From the NCBI GenBank assembly GCA_030151365.1, contig JASLDW010000039.1:1-64000 (forward strand): DNA of 64,000 bases. The letters are read 5' to 3'. This document shows, piece after piece, positions 1 through 8,110 of this stretch. The notes beneath the pieces were generated by a model. The model was not told the DNA's origin and did not search any database. It saw only the letters and a list, made by a program, of their open reading frames with translations. The number at the start of each line of letters is the position of its first letter. Position 1 is the first letter of the stretch. The DNA is from Lysobacter sp. Lineage in GTDB: Bacteria; Pseudomonadota; Gammaproteobacteria; Xanthomonadales; Xanthomonadaceae. The translations under genes were made by a program, and so were the position numbers.

Positions 1-208
1 GTTCGTCGAGCGCCAGCGGCCAGTCCAGCATCAACCTGACGTTCAAGCCGGGCACCAACCCCGACATCGCGCAGATGCAGGTGCAGAACAAGGTGTCGCA
101 GGCGACGCCGCGACACCTTGCTCTGCACCTGCATCTGCGCGATGTCGGGGTTGGTGCCCGGCTTGAACGTCAGGTTGATGCTGGACTGGCCGCTGGCGCT
201 CGACGAAC
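1..208. repeat. Near-perfect 98-bp inverted repeat (fold-back) at the window edge
   Basis: Bases 1-98 are the reverse complement of 111-208, with one mismatch (88 against 121) and a 12-base spacer at 99-110. Both arms encode the same part of an RND permease. The forward arm plus spacer reads on as QNKVSQATP, which fits the family, whereas the minus-strand arm breaks off at about 111. This pattern is most simply a chimeric fold-back at a contig end rather than a biological hairpin. A real inverted duplication cannot be excluded from sequence alone. Confidence 0.9.
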
Positions 209-443
209 TGAAGTAGTCGAGGTTGTCGATGCCGGTGAGCTGCTGCTCGATGATCTGCGTGACCGCCTTTTCGGTGGTCTCGGCGCTGGCGCCCGGATAG
301 CTGGCGCCCACGCTGACCTGCGTCGGCGCGATATTGGGATACGACTCGATGCCGAGGCTGCGGATCGCCAGTGCGCCGGACAGCGAGATCAGGATCGCGA
401 CGACCCAGGCGAGGACCGGGTGTTCGATGAAATACTTGGGCAT
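111..443 (-). CDS. RND multidrug efflux permease, N-terminal fragment (AcrB/MexB type)
   Basis: The start at 443 gives MPKYFIEHPVLAWVVAILIS, the cytoplasmic end and first membrane helix of an inner-membrane RND pump. The conserved stretch SYPGASAETTEKAVTQIIEQ follows, then the porter-domain start. Only about 111 residues of an expected 1040 or so are present, because the frame runs into the fold-back at about 111. The gene begins 3 bases after the stop of the membrane-fusion gene, so the two form an operon. With an outer-membrane channel they should make a tripartite proton-driven drug pump. The substrate cannot be inferred. Confidence 0.9.
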
Positions 444-446
444 GGA

Positions 447-1607
447 TTACCCCTGCTTGGCCGGAGCGGCTGCCGGTGTCGCCGATTTGGCATCGGCGGG
501 CACGCCCTTCACTTCCTGGCCCGGCTGCTGGACGCGCTGCACGCCGCTGACGATGATCTTGTCGCCCGGCGACAGGCCGCTCGCCACGATGAAGTCGCCG
601 CCCTGCTGGCGGCCTTCCGGCAGGCCCTTGCGCACGGCCTTGTTGTCGCTGCCGACCACCAGGACGTATGGCCCCTGGGCATCGCGGAGGACGGCGGTCT
701 GCGGGACGCGATACGCGCCCTGCTGCTCGGCCAGCGTCGCCTTGACGGTGACGAAAGTGCCCGGCATCAGAAGGTGCTGCGGATTCGGCAGCACCGCGCG
801 CAGCTTGACTGCGCCGGTGGCGGGATCGACCACGCTGCCGGAGAAATCGAGGCGCGCCTTCTGGTCGAAGGTGCTGCCATCGGGCAGCAGCACGTCGACT
901 TCGCGCGAACCGCCACCCTGCGCGGACAGCTGGCGCAGGCGGCTGAGGTCGTTCACGCCGACCGAGAATTCGATGTAGAGCGGATCGATCTGGTCGACGG
1001 TGGCGAGTAGCGTCGCGCTGCCCTGGCCGACCAGCGCGCCCTCGGTGACCTGGGCGATGCCGGCGCGACCGCTGATCGGGGCGCGCACCGAAGCGTAGCC
1101 CTCGTTGATGCGGGCAGTGGTGACCGCGGCCTGGGCCTGCTTGACCGCCGCATTGGCGCTGCGTTCGGCCGCGAGCGCATTGTCGAGGTCGGCCTTGGAG
1201 ATGAATTTGCCCGGTGCGAGGCCACGGGCGCGTTCGGCGGCGGCGTGCGCGTTGGCGGCGGTCGCCTGCGCACTGGCGAGTGCGGCCTGCGCCGAGGCGG
1301 TGGCCGCGCGCAGCGGCTCGGGATCGATCTGGAACATCGCCTGCCCCGCTTTCACGTCGCTGCCTTCGGTATAGAGGCGGCGCTGGACCACGCCGGCGAC
1401 GCGGGCGCGCACGTCGGAGCTGCGATAGGCGGCAAGGCGACCGGACGATTGCGCTTCGACCGCGATGTCCGATGGCTGCGCCACCACGTAACCGACCTCA
1501 GGGGGCGGCATCTGCCCACCCTGGCCGGGTCCGCCCTGCTTCGAAGAGCAGGCCATCAGTGCCGTGGTGAGGACGCTCAATGCAAGCAGGCGCGTGGTGG
1601 TTTTCAT
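447..1607 (-). CDS. RND efflux periplasmic adaptor (membrane-fusion protein, AcrA/MexA family)
   Basis: This 386-residue lipoprotein is the periplasmic adaptor that joins an RND permease to an outer-membrane channel. The signal peptide ends in the lipobox LMAC, so the protein should be lipid-anchored. A lipoyl-like half (RARVAGVVQRRLYTEGSDV) is followed by an alanine-rich coiled-coil hairpin, the second lipoyl half (YASVRAPISGRAGIAQ), a beta-barrel and a membrane-proximal domain. I chose the start at 1607, which has AGGAG about 8 bases upstream, over a GTG/ATG further out at 1652 that would put 15 extra residues before the signal peptide. It is followed after 3 bases by the permease gene. Confidence 0.93.
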   Translation of the reverse strand: MKTTTRLLALSVLTTALMACSSKQGGPGQGGQMPPPEVGYVVAQPSDIAVEAQSSGRLAAYRSSDVRARVAGVVQRRLYTEGSDVKAGQAMFQIDPEPLRAATASAQAALASAQATAANAHAAAERARGLAPGKFISKADLDNALAAERSANAAVKQAQAAVTTARINEGYASVRAPISGRAGIAQVTEGALVGQGSATLLATVDQIDPLYIEFSVGVNDLSRLRQLSAQGGGSREVDVLLPDGSTFDQKARLDFSGSVVDPATGAVKLRAVLPNPQHLLMPGTFVTVKATLAEQQGAYRVPQTAVLRDAQGPYVLVVGSDNKAVRKGLPEGRQQGGDFIVASGLSPGDKIIVSGVQRVQQPGQEVKGVPADAKSATPAAAPAKQG

Positions 1608-1727
1608 CAAGAAAGGCTCCTGAAGCCGATCGGGCTTGGGGGAAGTGCGCATGAACCGGCGAGGTTACACTGCACCCTCGTTAACTTCGTGTGCCTAAAG
1701 TCTAGGATGGACAGGATGCCAAAGGAA

Positions 1728-3020
1728 ATGACCACACAGCCTCTCATGGACCTCGACCAGGTCCGACTCGCCGTCATCGGACTGGGATATGTCGGCCTGC
1801 CGCTTGCAGTCGCGTTCGGCAAACGCTACCCCACGCTGGGATTCGATATCCAGCAGCGCCGCATCAACGAGTTGCGCGACGGCCACGACCGCACCAATGA
1901 AACGTCGGCGGACCAGTTCGCGGCTGCGGCCCGTTTGCGCCTGAGCAGCGACGAGGCCGACCTCCGCGACTGCAATGTCTTCATCGTCACCGTGCCGACG
2001 CCGATCGACGACGCCAAGCGCCCCGACCTGCGCCCGCTGGAATCGGCCAGCCGCACCGTCGGTCGCGCGATCTCGCCAGGCGCCGTGGTGGTGTTCGAAT
2101 CGACCGTCTATCCCGGCGCGACCGAAGAAGTGTGCGTGCCGATCATCGAGCAGGTCTCGGGCCTGCAGTTCAATCGCGACTTCTTCGCTGGCTACAGTCC
2201 GGAACGCATCAATCCCGGCGACCACGAGCATCGCCTCGAAACCATCCTCAAGGTGACCTCGGGCTCGACGCCGGAAGCCGCCGAACTGATCGACCGCCTG
2301 TACGGCAGCATCATCACCGCCGGCACCCACAAGGCCTCGAGCATCCGCGTGGCGGAAGCGGCCAAGGTGATCGAAAACACCCAGCGCGACCTCAACATCG
2401 CCCTGATCAACGAACTGTCGCTGATCTTCCACCGCCTCGGCATCGATACCGGCGAGGTGCTGGCCGCCGCCGGGACCAAATGGAACTTCCTGCCGTTCAA
2501 GCCCGGCCTCGTCGGGGGGCATTGCATCGGCGTCGACCCTTACTACCTCACTCACAAGGCGCAGCAGATCGGCTACCAGCCGCAGGTGATCCTGTCGGGG
2601 CGGCGCATCAACGACGGCATGGGCGCGCACGTGGCGCGACGCGTGGTGAAGTTGATGACGCAGGAAAAGATCAACCTGGTCGACGCCCGCGTCCTGGTGC
2701 TGGGCCTGGCCTTCAAGCCCGATTGCCCCGACCTGCGCAACACCCGCGTCGTCGACGTCATCGACGAACTGCGTCATTACCACCTCGACATCGACGTCTT
2801 CGATCCGCGCGTCGACGCCGAGGAAGCGCATCACGAATACGGACTCGACCTCCTGGTGGAACCGGTCGCCGGCGATTACGACGCCATCGTCTTCGCGGTG
2901 CCGCATCGTGAATTCCTCGAACGCGGTGCGGACTGGGTGAAGTCGCTGGGCAAGCACGACCATGTCGTCTTCGACGTCAGCCAGCGCTTGCCCGCAGGCT
3001 TCGCCAATGACAGGCTATGA
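1728..3020 (+). CDS. Nucleotide-sugar 6-dehydrogenase (TviB/WbpA-like UDP-sugar dehydrogenase)
   Basis: The enzyme should oxidise C6 of a UDP-hexose or UDP-N-acetylhexosamine to the uronic acid with two NAD+. A Rossmann motif near the N-terminus (VIGLGYVGLPLA) is followed by VPTPID, FAGYSPERINPGD and the catalytic-cysteine loop GGHCIGVDPYY. A C-terminal UDP-binding domain (LGLAFKPDCPDLRNT) completes the fold. The length of about 430 is normal. TviB-like similarity suggests a UDP-HexNAc substrate, but UDP-glucose is possible. Starts at 1707, 1716, 1728 and 1746 share the frame and none has an ideal ribosome site. The 3' end overlaps the epimerase by 4 bases (ATGA), implying coupled translation and supply of an acidic sugar to the polysaccharide. 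Confidence 0.92.
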   Translation: MTTQPLMDLDQVRLAVIGLGYVGLPLAVAFGKRYPTLGFDIQQRRINELRDGHDRTNETSADQFAAAARLRLSSDEADLRDCNVFIVTVPTPIDDAKRPDLRPLESASRTVGRAISPGAVVVFESTVYPGATEEVCVPIIEQVSGLQFNRDFFAGYSPERINPGDHEHRLETILKVTSGSTPEAAELIDRLYGSIITAGTHKASSIRVAEAAKVIENTQRDLNIALINELSLIFHRLGIDTGEVLAAAGTKWNFLPFKPGLVGGHCIGVDPYYLTHKAQQIGYQPQVILSGRRINDGMGAHVARRVVKLMTQEKINLVDARVLVLGLAFKPDCPDLRNTRVVDVIDELRHYHLDIDVFDPRVDAEEAHHEYGLDLLVEPVAGDYDAIVFAVPHREFLERGADWVKSLGKHDHVVFDVSQRLPAGFANDRL

Positions 3021-4030
3021 CGATGAAAATCCTCGTCACCGGCGCGGCCGGATTCATCGGATCGACCCTCAGCCATCGCCTGCTCGAACGCGGCGATGAG
3101 GTGCTGGGCTTCGACAATCTCAACGATTACTACGACCCCACGCTGAAGGAAGCGCGACTCGCGCTGCTCGAAGGCAAGCCGGGTTTCACTTTCATCCGCG
3201 GCGATCTCGAGGATCGCGATGCGGTCGAACGTGCATTTAAGGAATTCAGGCCCGATCGGGTGGTCGCGCTGGCGGCGCAGGCCGGCGTGCGCTATTCGCT
3301 GGAGAATCCGCGCGCCTACATCGACAGCAATATCGTCGGTTTCCTCAACATCCTCGAAGCCTGCCGCCACTTCGGTTGCGAACACCTCGTCTACGCATCG
3401 TCGAGTTCGGTCTACGGCGCCAACCGCAAGCTGCCGTTCGCGGTCGAGGACAGCGTCGACCACCCGGTGAGCCTGTACGCGGCCAGCAAGAAGGCCAATG
3501 AACTGATGGCGCATACCTACAGCCATCTCTACGACATTCCCACCACCGGCCTGCGCTTCTTCACCGTCTACGGACCGTGGGGACGCCCGGACATGGCGCT
3601 GTTCCTGTTCACCCGCAAGATCCTGGCCGGTGAACCGATCGAGGTCTTCAACAACGGTCGCCACAGCCGCGATTTCACCTATATCGACGACATCGTCGAA
3701 GGCGTGATCCGCACCCTCGATCGCGTGCCCGGCCCGGACCCGGCCTATGATCCGCTGCAACCGACGCCGGCATCGTCAACCGCGCCCTATCGCGTCTACA
3801 ACATCGGCAACAGCCAGCCGGTGGAACTGCTGCGTTACATCGAAGTGCTGGAAGACGCGCTCGGTCGCAAGGCCGAGATGCGCATGCTGCCGATGCAACC
3901 CGGCGACGTCCCCGATACCTTCGCCGACGTCAGCGCCCTGCAGCGCGATACCGGCTACACCCCGGCGACGCCGATCGAAGCCGGCGTGCGCAACTTCGTC
4001 GAGTGGTACCGGAATTACTACAAGGTCTGA
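3017..4030 (+). CDS. NAD-dependent nucleotide-sugar epimerase, UDP-glucuronate 4-epimerase type
   Basis: This is a short-chain dehydrogenase/reductase of 337 residues with GAAGFIGS at the N-terminus and the catalytic YAASK at about 155-159. The motifs DNLNDYYDPTLK and FFTVYGPWGRPDMA are typical of UDP-glucuronate 4-epimerases (GAE/CapI/LpsL). The partner overlaps it upstream, so the pair should convert a UDP-sugar first to a uronic acid and then to its C4 epimer, for example UDP-galacturonate or a HexNAc-uronate. Start 3017 overlaps the dehydrogenase stop; ATG 3023 is an alternative two codons later. It converges on galE with only 3 bases between the stops. Confidence 0.9.
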   Translation: MTMKILVTGAAGFIGSTLSHRLLERGDEVLGFDNLNDYYDPTLKEARLALLEGKPGFTFIRGDLEDRDAVERAFKEFRPDRVVALAAQAGVRYSLENPRAYIDSNIVGFLNILEACRHFGCEHLVYASSSSVYGANRKLPFAVEDSVDHPVSLYAASKKANELMAHTYSHLYDIPTTGLRFFTVYGPWGRPDMALFLFTRKILAGEPIEVFNNGRHSRDFTYIDDIVEGVIRTLDRVPGPDPAYDPLQPTPASSTAPYRVYNIGNSQPVELLRYIEVLEDALGRKAEMRMLPMQPGDVPDTFADVSALQRDTGYTPATPIEAGVRNFVEWYRNYYKV

Positions 4031-4033
4031 CGA

Positions 4034-5053
4034 TCAGGCCTCTCTGTACCCATTCGGGTTTTGCGACTGCCAGCGCCAGGCATCGGCGCACATTTCGTCG
4101 ACGCCACGCGTGGCCCGCCAGCCGATGACTTCTCGCGCACGTCGCGGGTCGGCATAAACCGCGGCGACGTCGCCGGCGCGGCGCGCGACGATCTCGTGGG
4201 GCACCTTGCGTCCGCTTGCCCGTTCGAAGGCATGGACCAGCTGCAGCACGCTGATGCCCTGCCCGGTGCCGAGATTGAGCGTGGTCGCCGGGTGGTGCGA
4301 GTGTTCGAGCGCGTTGATCGCATCGGCATGCGCGCGCGCCAGATCGACGACATGGATGTAATCGCGTACGCCGGTGCCATCGGCCGTCGGCCAGTCGCCA
4401 CCGAACACGCTGAGGTGTTCGCGACGACCGACCGCAACCTGGCAGATGTAGGGCATCAGGTTGTTGGGGATGCCGCGCGGATCCTCGCCGATCTCTCCCG
4501 AGGGATGTGCGCCGACCGGATTGAAGTAACGCAGCAGGATCGCGCTGAATTCCGGATCGGTGGCGCAGACATCGCGGATCATGTCTTCCGTCATCAGCTT
4601 GGTGCGGCCATAGGGATTGGTCACGCGCAGCGGTGCGTCCTCGTTCACCGGAACGCTGTCCGGATTTCCGTACACGGTGGCCGACGAACTGAAGACCAGG
4701 CGCTTGCAGCCGTGCGCACGCATCGCCTGCAGCAGGTGGATGCTGCCGCCGACATTGTTGTCGAAGTACTCGAGCGGCTTTTCCACCGATTCGCCGACCG
4801 CCTTGAGCGCGGCGAAGTGGACGACGGCGTCGAACCGCTCGCGTGCGAACACACGGTGCACGGCTTCGGCATCACGAAGATCGACCTGGAGCAATGGAAA
4901 CCGCGTTCCCGCGAGTTTTTCCGCATGCGCAACTGAGACCTGTGACGCATTGCAGAGGTTGTCGAGGATCACAACCTGATGATTTGATGCCGCCAATTCG
5001 ATGCATGAATGGCTGCCGATGTAGCCGGCTCCGCCGGTGACGAGGATCTTCAT
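4034..5053 (-). CDS. galE: UDP-glucose 4-epimerase
   Basis: This 339-residue SDR epimerase interconverts UDP-glucose and UDP-galactose in the cytoplasm. The N-terminus MKILVTGGAGYIGSHSCIE carries the NAD loop. The catalytic YGRTK follows SSSATVYG, and LLRYFNPVGAHPSGEIGEDP is the GalE signature. The C-terminal RRAGDVAAVYADP is also typical. It is transcribed away from the export operon at 5179, with 125 bases between the starts, and toward the uronate epimerase. It probably supplies galactose units to the exopolysaccharide. Confidence 0.97.
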   Translation of the reverse strand: MKILVTGGAGYIGSHSCIELAASNHQVVILDNLCNASQVSVAHAEKLAGTRFPLLQVDLRDAEAVHRVFARERFDAVVHFAALKAVGESVEKPLEYFDNNVGGSIHLLQAMRAHGCKRLVFSSSATVYGNPDSVPVNEDAPLRVTNPYGRTKLMTEDMIRDVCATDPEFSAILLRYFNPVGAHPSGEIGEDPRGIPNNLMPYICQVAVGRREHLSVFGGDWPTADGTGVRDYIHVVDLARAHADAINALEHSHHPATTLNLGTGQGISVLQLVHAFERASGRKVPHEIVARRAGDVAAVYADPRRAREVIGWRATRGVDEMCADAWRWQSQNPNGYREA

Positions 5054-5126
5054 GGCTTTGATTTCATTCGGGATTGTGGACGTCGAACGATGGTGAATGC
5101 GCTTCGCAGGATCAGAAAACCCCTAC

Positions 5127-5155
5127 TTGCCGGGACTTGCCGGCGGGTGTAAATT
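5127..5155 (+). promoter_or_regulatory. Candidate sigma70-like promoter for the export operon
   Basis: TTGCCG at 5127-5132 and TAAATT at 5150-5155 are separated by 17 bases, the usual spacing for a housekeeping promoter. Transcription would start near 5162, giving a short leader that includes AAGGAG before the ATG at 5179. This is pattern matching only; the rest of the galE-export gap shows no stronger pair. Confidence 0.4.
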
Positions 5156-5178
5156 CGCCGCGTTGCAAGGAGCAAGCC

Positions 5179-5811
5179 ATGAGCAGGATGCTACGTTTGG
5201 CATGCACAACACTGTGCATGATTTTCCTTTCCGCGTGCGCCACCACCGGAGCCGGCGTTCAAGCCGCGGCCCCGCCGTCGGACGCGACGCAGGCAGTCAA
5301 GGTCTATCAGATCGGCGTGGACGATATCGTCCAGGTCTCGGTCTGGCGCAATCCGGAGCTCGGCATCACCGTGCCGGTGCGTCCCGACGGCAAGATCTCG
5401 GTGCCGTTGATCGGCGACGTCGCCGCCGCCGGCCGCACGCCGGAACAGGTCGCCGACGACATCAAGCAGAAGTTGACCGCCTACGTGCGCGATCCCCAGG
5501 TCGCGGTGATCCTCACCGAACTGCGCAGCCATGAATACCTGTCACGCGTGCGCGTCACTGGTGCGGTACGCAACCCGGTATCGGTGCCGTGGCGCCAGGG
5601 CATGACGGTGCTGGATGCGGTGCTCGCCGCGGGCGGCGTCACCGAATTCGCCGCACCCGATCGCACCGAACTGCATCGGCGCCCGAAGGACAACAACCCC
5701 GGCGGCGACTACCGCGTGCGCCTCGACCAGATCCTCAGCAAGGGCGATCTCGGCACCAACTACACCTTGACTTCGGGCGACGTCGTCTCGGTCCCGGAGC
5801 GCGTGCTATGA
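5179..5811 (+). CDS. Polysaccharide export outer-membrane lipoprotein (Wza/GumB-like, XrtA-type)
   Basis: This 210-residue protein has a lipoprotein signal with lipobox LSAC. An N-terminal polysaccharide-export domain follows (YQIGVDDIVQVSVWRNPELG ... RPDGKISVPLIGDV), then a SLBB-like domain (VRVTGAVRNPVSVPWRQGMT). It should form part of the outer-membrane channel for the exopolysaccharide. It is about the length of the short export proteins of XrtA loci and shorter than Wza. The start at 5179 has AAGGAG 6-8 bases upstream; an in-frame ATG further out lacks a signal peptide. It is the first gene of an operon and overlaps the next by ATGA. Confidence 0.92.
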   Translation: MSRMLRLACTTLCMIFLSACATTGAGVQAAAPPSDATQAVKVYQIGVDDIVQVSVWRNPELGITVPVRPDGKISVPLIGDVAAAGRTPEQVADDIKQKLTAYVRDPQVAVILTELRSHEYLSRVRVTGAVRNPVSVPWRQGMTVLDAVLAAGGVTEFAAPDRTELHRRPKDNNPGGDYRVRLDQILSKGDLGTNYTLTSGDVVSVPERVL

Positions 5812-7397
5812 GTGTCCCGATGTTGTCGGGCGGCGTTGCCGCCCCTTCCCTGCAGCTGCGCGAAACCGCGATCACCCCGCATGAGTTGTTGCGTGGCGTG
5901 GCCAAGGATTTCCGCCGCCGCCCGGTGCGCTACGCCGCGATCTTCTCCGGCATTGCCCTGCTCGGCCTCGCCGTCGGGATCATGCTGCCGAAGAAGTACG
6001 CATCGCGCACGACCATCGTGGTCGAGGACAGCAATATCATCCGTCCGTTGATGGAAGGACGCGCGGTGCCGACCGCCGTGGCCGATCGCGCCGCACTGGC
6101 CAAGGAAGTCGCCTTCAGCAACAAGGTGATGCACGAAATCCTCAAGGTCGGCGGCTGGATGGACAATCATCCGAGCCCGGTCGAGCAGGATCGCCTGATC
6201 GAACAGATCAAGAGCCGCACCCAGATCGATACCGGCGAGAAGCTGATCCAGATCGAGTATTCCGATTCCGATCCGCACCGCGCCTATGTCGTCACCAAGG
6301 CGCTGGGCGACCAGGTGATCAGCGAGAGCCTGGCCACCAAGGAACGCGAGAGCCGCGAGGCCTTCCAGTTCATCGATGCGCAGGTCAAGGCCTACCACGA
6401 CAAGCTCGAACAATCGGAGGCGCGCCTCGAAGCCTATCGTTCCGCCAATCCCGATGCCCGCCCGGGCGTGGAAGCCGAGGTCAACACCCGCATCGCCGAC
6501 CTGCGCCACCAGGTCGATGCCGCGGACATGGACCTGCAGAACGCGCGGTCGAAGGAAGCCGCGATCAGGACCGAGCTCGGCAACGAGAGTGAAGTCAGCG
6601 CGGTGCAGACGCGCGAAGGGCAGATCCGCGCGCAGATGGCCGACCTGATGACCGAACGCGCCAAGCTGCTGCTGACCTACACCGACCAGTATCCCGACGT
6701 GGTGCGCATCAACCACCAGCTCGACGACCTCCAGGCGCAGCTGAAGAATGCGGAACTGCGCAGCAAGACGGCCGCCGCGCAAGGCGGCTCCTCGCTCGAA
6801 AGCGCCAGCGCCATCAATCCGCTGTACGGCGAACTGCGCAGCAAGCTGGCCGCCGCGAAGAGCGACAGCGCATCGATCGCGGCGCGGCGCAATACTGCGG
6901 AAGGACTGCTGGGCGGCGTGATGGCGCAGAACCGCGGCATCGCCGCTGCCGCCAGCGCGCTCGCCGAACTGACGCGAGACTACGAGGTCAATCGCGATCT
7001 CTACCAGGACCTGCTGAAGCGCCGCGAAAACGCCCGGTTGTCGATGAACCTCGATGAAAACCATCGCGGCATGAGTTTCCGCGTGCAGGAACCGGCACTG
7101 GTGCCGGTGCGCGCCAGCGGCCTGCGGCTGATGCACGTCGCGATCGCCAGCCTGGCGGTGGCATTGCTGCTGCCGCTCGGCCTGCTGCTGGCGATGGTCA
7201 AGTTCGACCAGAAGCTGCGCTCCCCGGACCAGGTGGAAACACTGTCGGCGGTGCCCTTGCTCGGCGTCACGCCGCGTTATCGCACCCGTGCCAGTCGTGC
7301 TTCGATGCTGCGGCAGGGAGCGCTCGCCGCCAGCCTGTTCCTGTCGGTGCCGATGATCTACGGCGTGTTGGCGCTGTTCCGCGCGGGAGGCCTGTGA
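5808..7397 (+). CDS. Polysaccharide chain-length determinant / copolymerase (Wzz family, XrtA-type)
   Basis: This 529-residue inner-membrane protein has one N-terminal membrane helix near residues 43-60 and a second near 440-460, plus a further hydrophobic segment at the C-terminus. Between the first two lies a long periplasmic coiled-coil rich in Glu, Gln and Ala, as in PCP-2 copolymerases that set chain length and gate export. The cytoplasmic kinase is not fused and is encoded by the next gene. The start ATG overlaps the previous stop. The extra C-terminal hydrophobic segment is like the XrtA chain-length family as I remember it. Confidence 0.88.
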   Translation: MSVPMLSGGVAAPSLQLRETAITPHELLRGVAKDFRRRPVRYAAIFSGIALLGLAVGIMLPKKYASRTTIVVEDSNIIRPLMEGRAVPTAVADRAALAKEVAFSNKVMHEILKVGGWMDNHPSPVEQDRLIEQIKSRTQIDTGEKLIQIEYSDSDPHRAYVVTKALGDQVISESLATKERESREAFQFIDAQVKAYHDKLEQSEARLEAYRSANPDARPGVEAEVNTRIADLRHQVDAADMDLQNARSKEAAIRTELGNESEVSAVQTREGQIRAQMADLMTERAKLLLTYTDQYPDVVRINHQLDDLQAQLKNAELRSKTAAAQGGSSLESASAINPLYGELRSKLAAAKSDSASIAARRNTAEGLLGGVMAQNRGIAAAASALAELTRDYEVNRDLYQDLLKRRENARLSMNLDENHRGMSFRVQEPALVPVRASGLRLMHVAIASLAVALLLPLGLLLAMVKFDQKLRSPDQVETLSAVPLLGVTPRYRTRASRASMLRQGALAASLFLSVPMIYGVLALFRAGGL

Positions 7398-8107
7398 TGG
7401 ACTCCGGAACCTACCAGAGCCAGCGCGACCACGCGCTGATGCAACCGCCCGGCAAGACGCTGACGCCGGCCCAGCTGCGCGAGCGCAGCACGATCTATCG
7501 CGGCAGCGTGGCGCAACCGGAAGTCGATGCCTTCCGCGACCTGCGCACGAAACTGCTGTCGATGATGGACGGCAATTTCGTCACGTTGATCGCACCGGTC
7601 TCGGCCGGTTGCGGCAGCAGTTTCGTCGCCCGCAACCTGGCCGCGGCATTCGCCTTCGACGATGCCCGCACGGCCCTGCTGCTCGACTGCGACCTGCGCC
7701 ATCCCTCGCAACACGAAGTGATGCGCATCGACATGGGCAACGCCCACCTGGGCGGCTACCTGCAGGGGCAGGTGGAAGACATCACGCCCCTCATCCATGA
7801 CACCGGGGTGCCGCGGCTGGGACTGATCCCGGCCGGGCCGCCGCGCGAAAACAGCGCGGAGCAATTCGCGACGCCGCGCATGCGCCTGCTGGTCGATTCG
7901 TTGCGCAGCCACTATGCCAATCGCTATCTGTTCCTGGATGCGCCGCCGGTGGAATCGTCGCCGGATGCGCGCATCCTGGCCGAAATGGCCGACGTCGTGG
8001 TGCTGGTGACCGGTTACGCGATGAACACCGCGGAAACGATCGCCCGTGCCGTCCAGCAATTCCCACCGGAAAAATTCGCAGGCGTCGTTTTCAACGACAT
8101 GGGGTGA
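7397..8107 (+). CDS. Tyrosine-kinase-like ATPase of polysaccharide export (CpsD/CapB type) with altered P-loop
   Basis: The fold is that of the cytoplasmic BY-kinase partner of a Wzz protein. The N-terminal part aligns with the usual EAFRDLRTKL start, the P-loop region reads APVSAGCGSSFVARNLA, and Walker A' is TALLLDCDLRHP. FLDAPPVESSPDA corresponds to Walker B. The lysine expected in GxGK(S/T) is replaced by serine (GCGSS), and there is no C-terminal tyrosine cluster. It may therefore regulate without normal autokinase activity. I chose ATG 7397, with GGGAGG six bases upstream; a GTG at 7394 is directly before it. It overlaps the chain-length gene. Confidence 0.82.
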   Translation: MDSGTYQSQRDHALMQPPGKTLTPAQLRERSTIYRGSVAQPEVDAFRDLRTKLLSMMDGNFVTLIAPVSAGCGSSFVARNLAAAFAFDDARTALLLDCDLRHPSQHEVMRIDMGNAHLGGYLQGQVEDITPLIHDTGVPRLGLIPAGPPRENSAEQFATPRMRLLVDSLRSHYANRYLFLDAPPVESSPDARILAEMADVVVLVTGYAMNTAETIARAVQQFPPEKFAGVVFNDMG

Positions 8108-8110
8108 ACC

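Noticed and set aside
1695..2963. Long ORF on the minus strand across the dehydrogenase gene
   Set aside because: It is a GC-rich antisense shadow with no domain pattern and no ribosome site; the plus-strand gene has clear family motifs.
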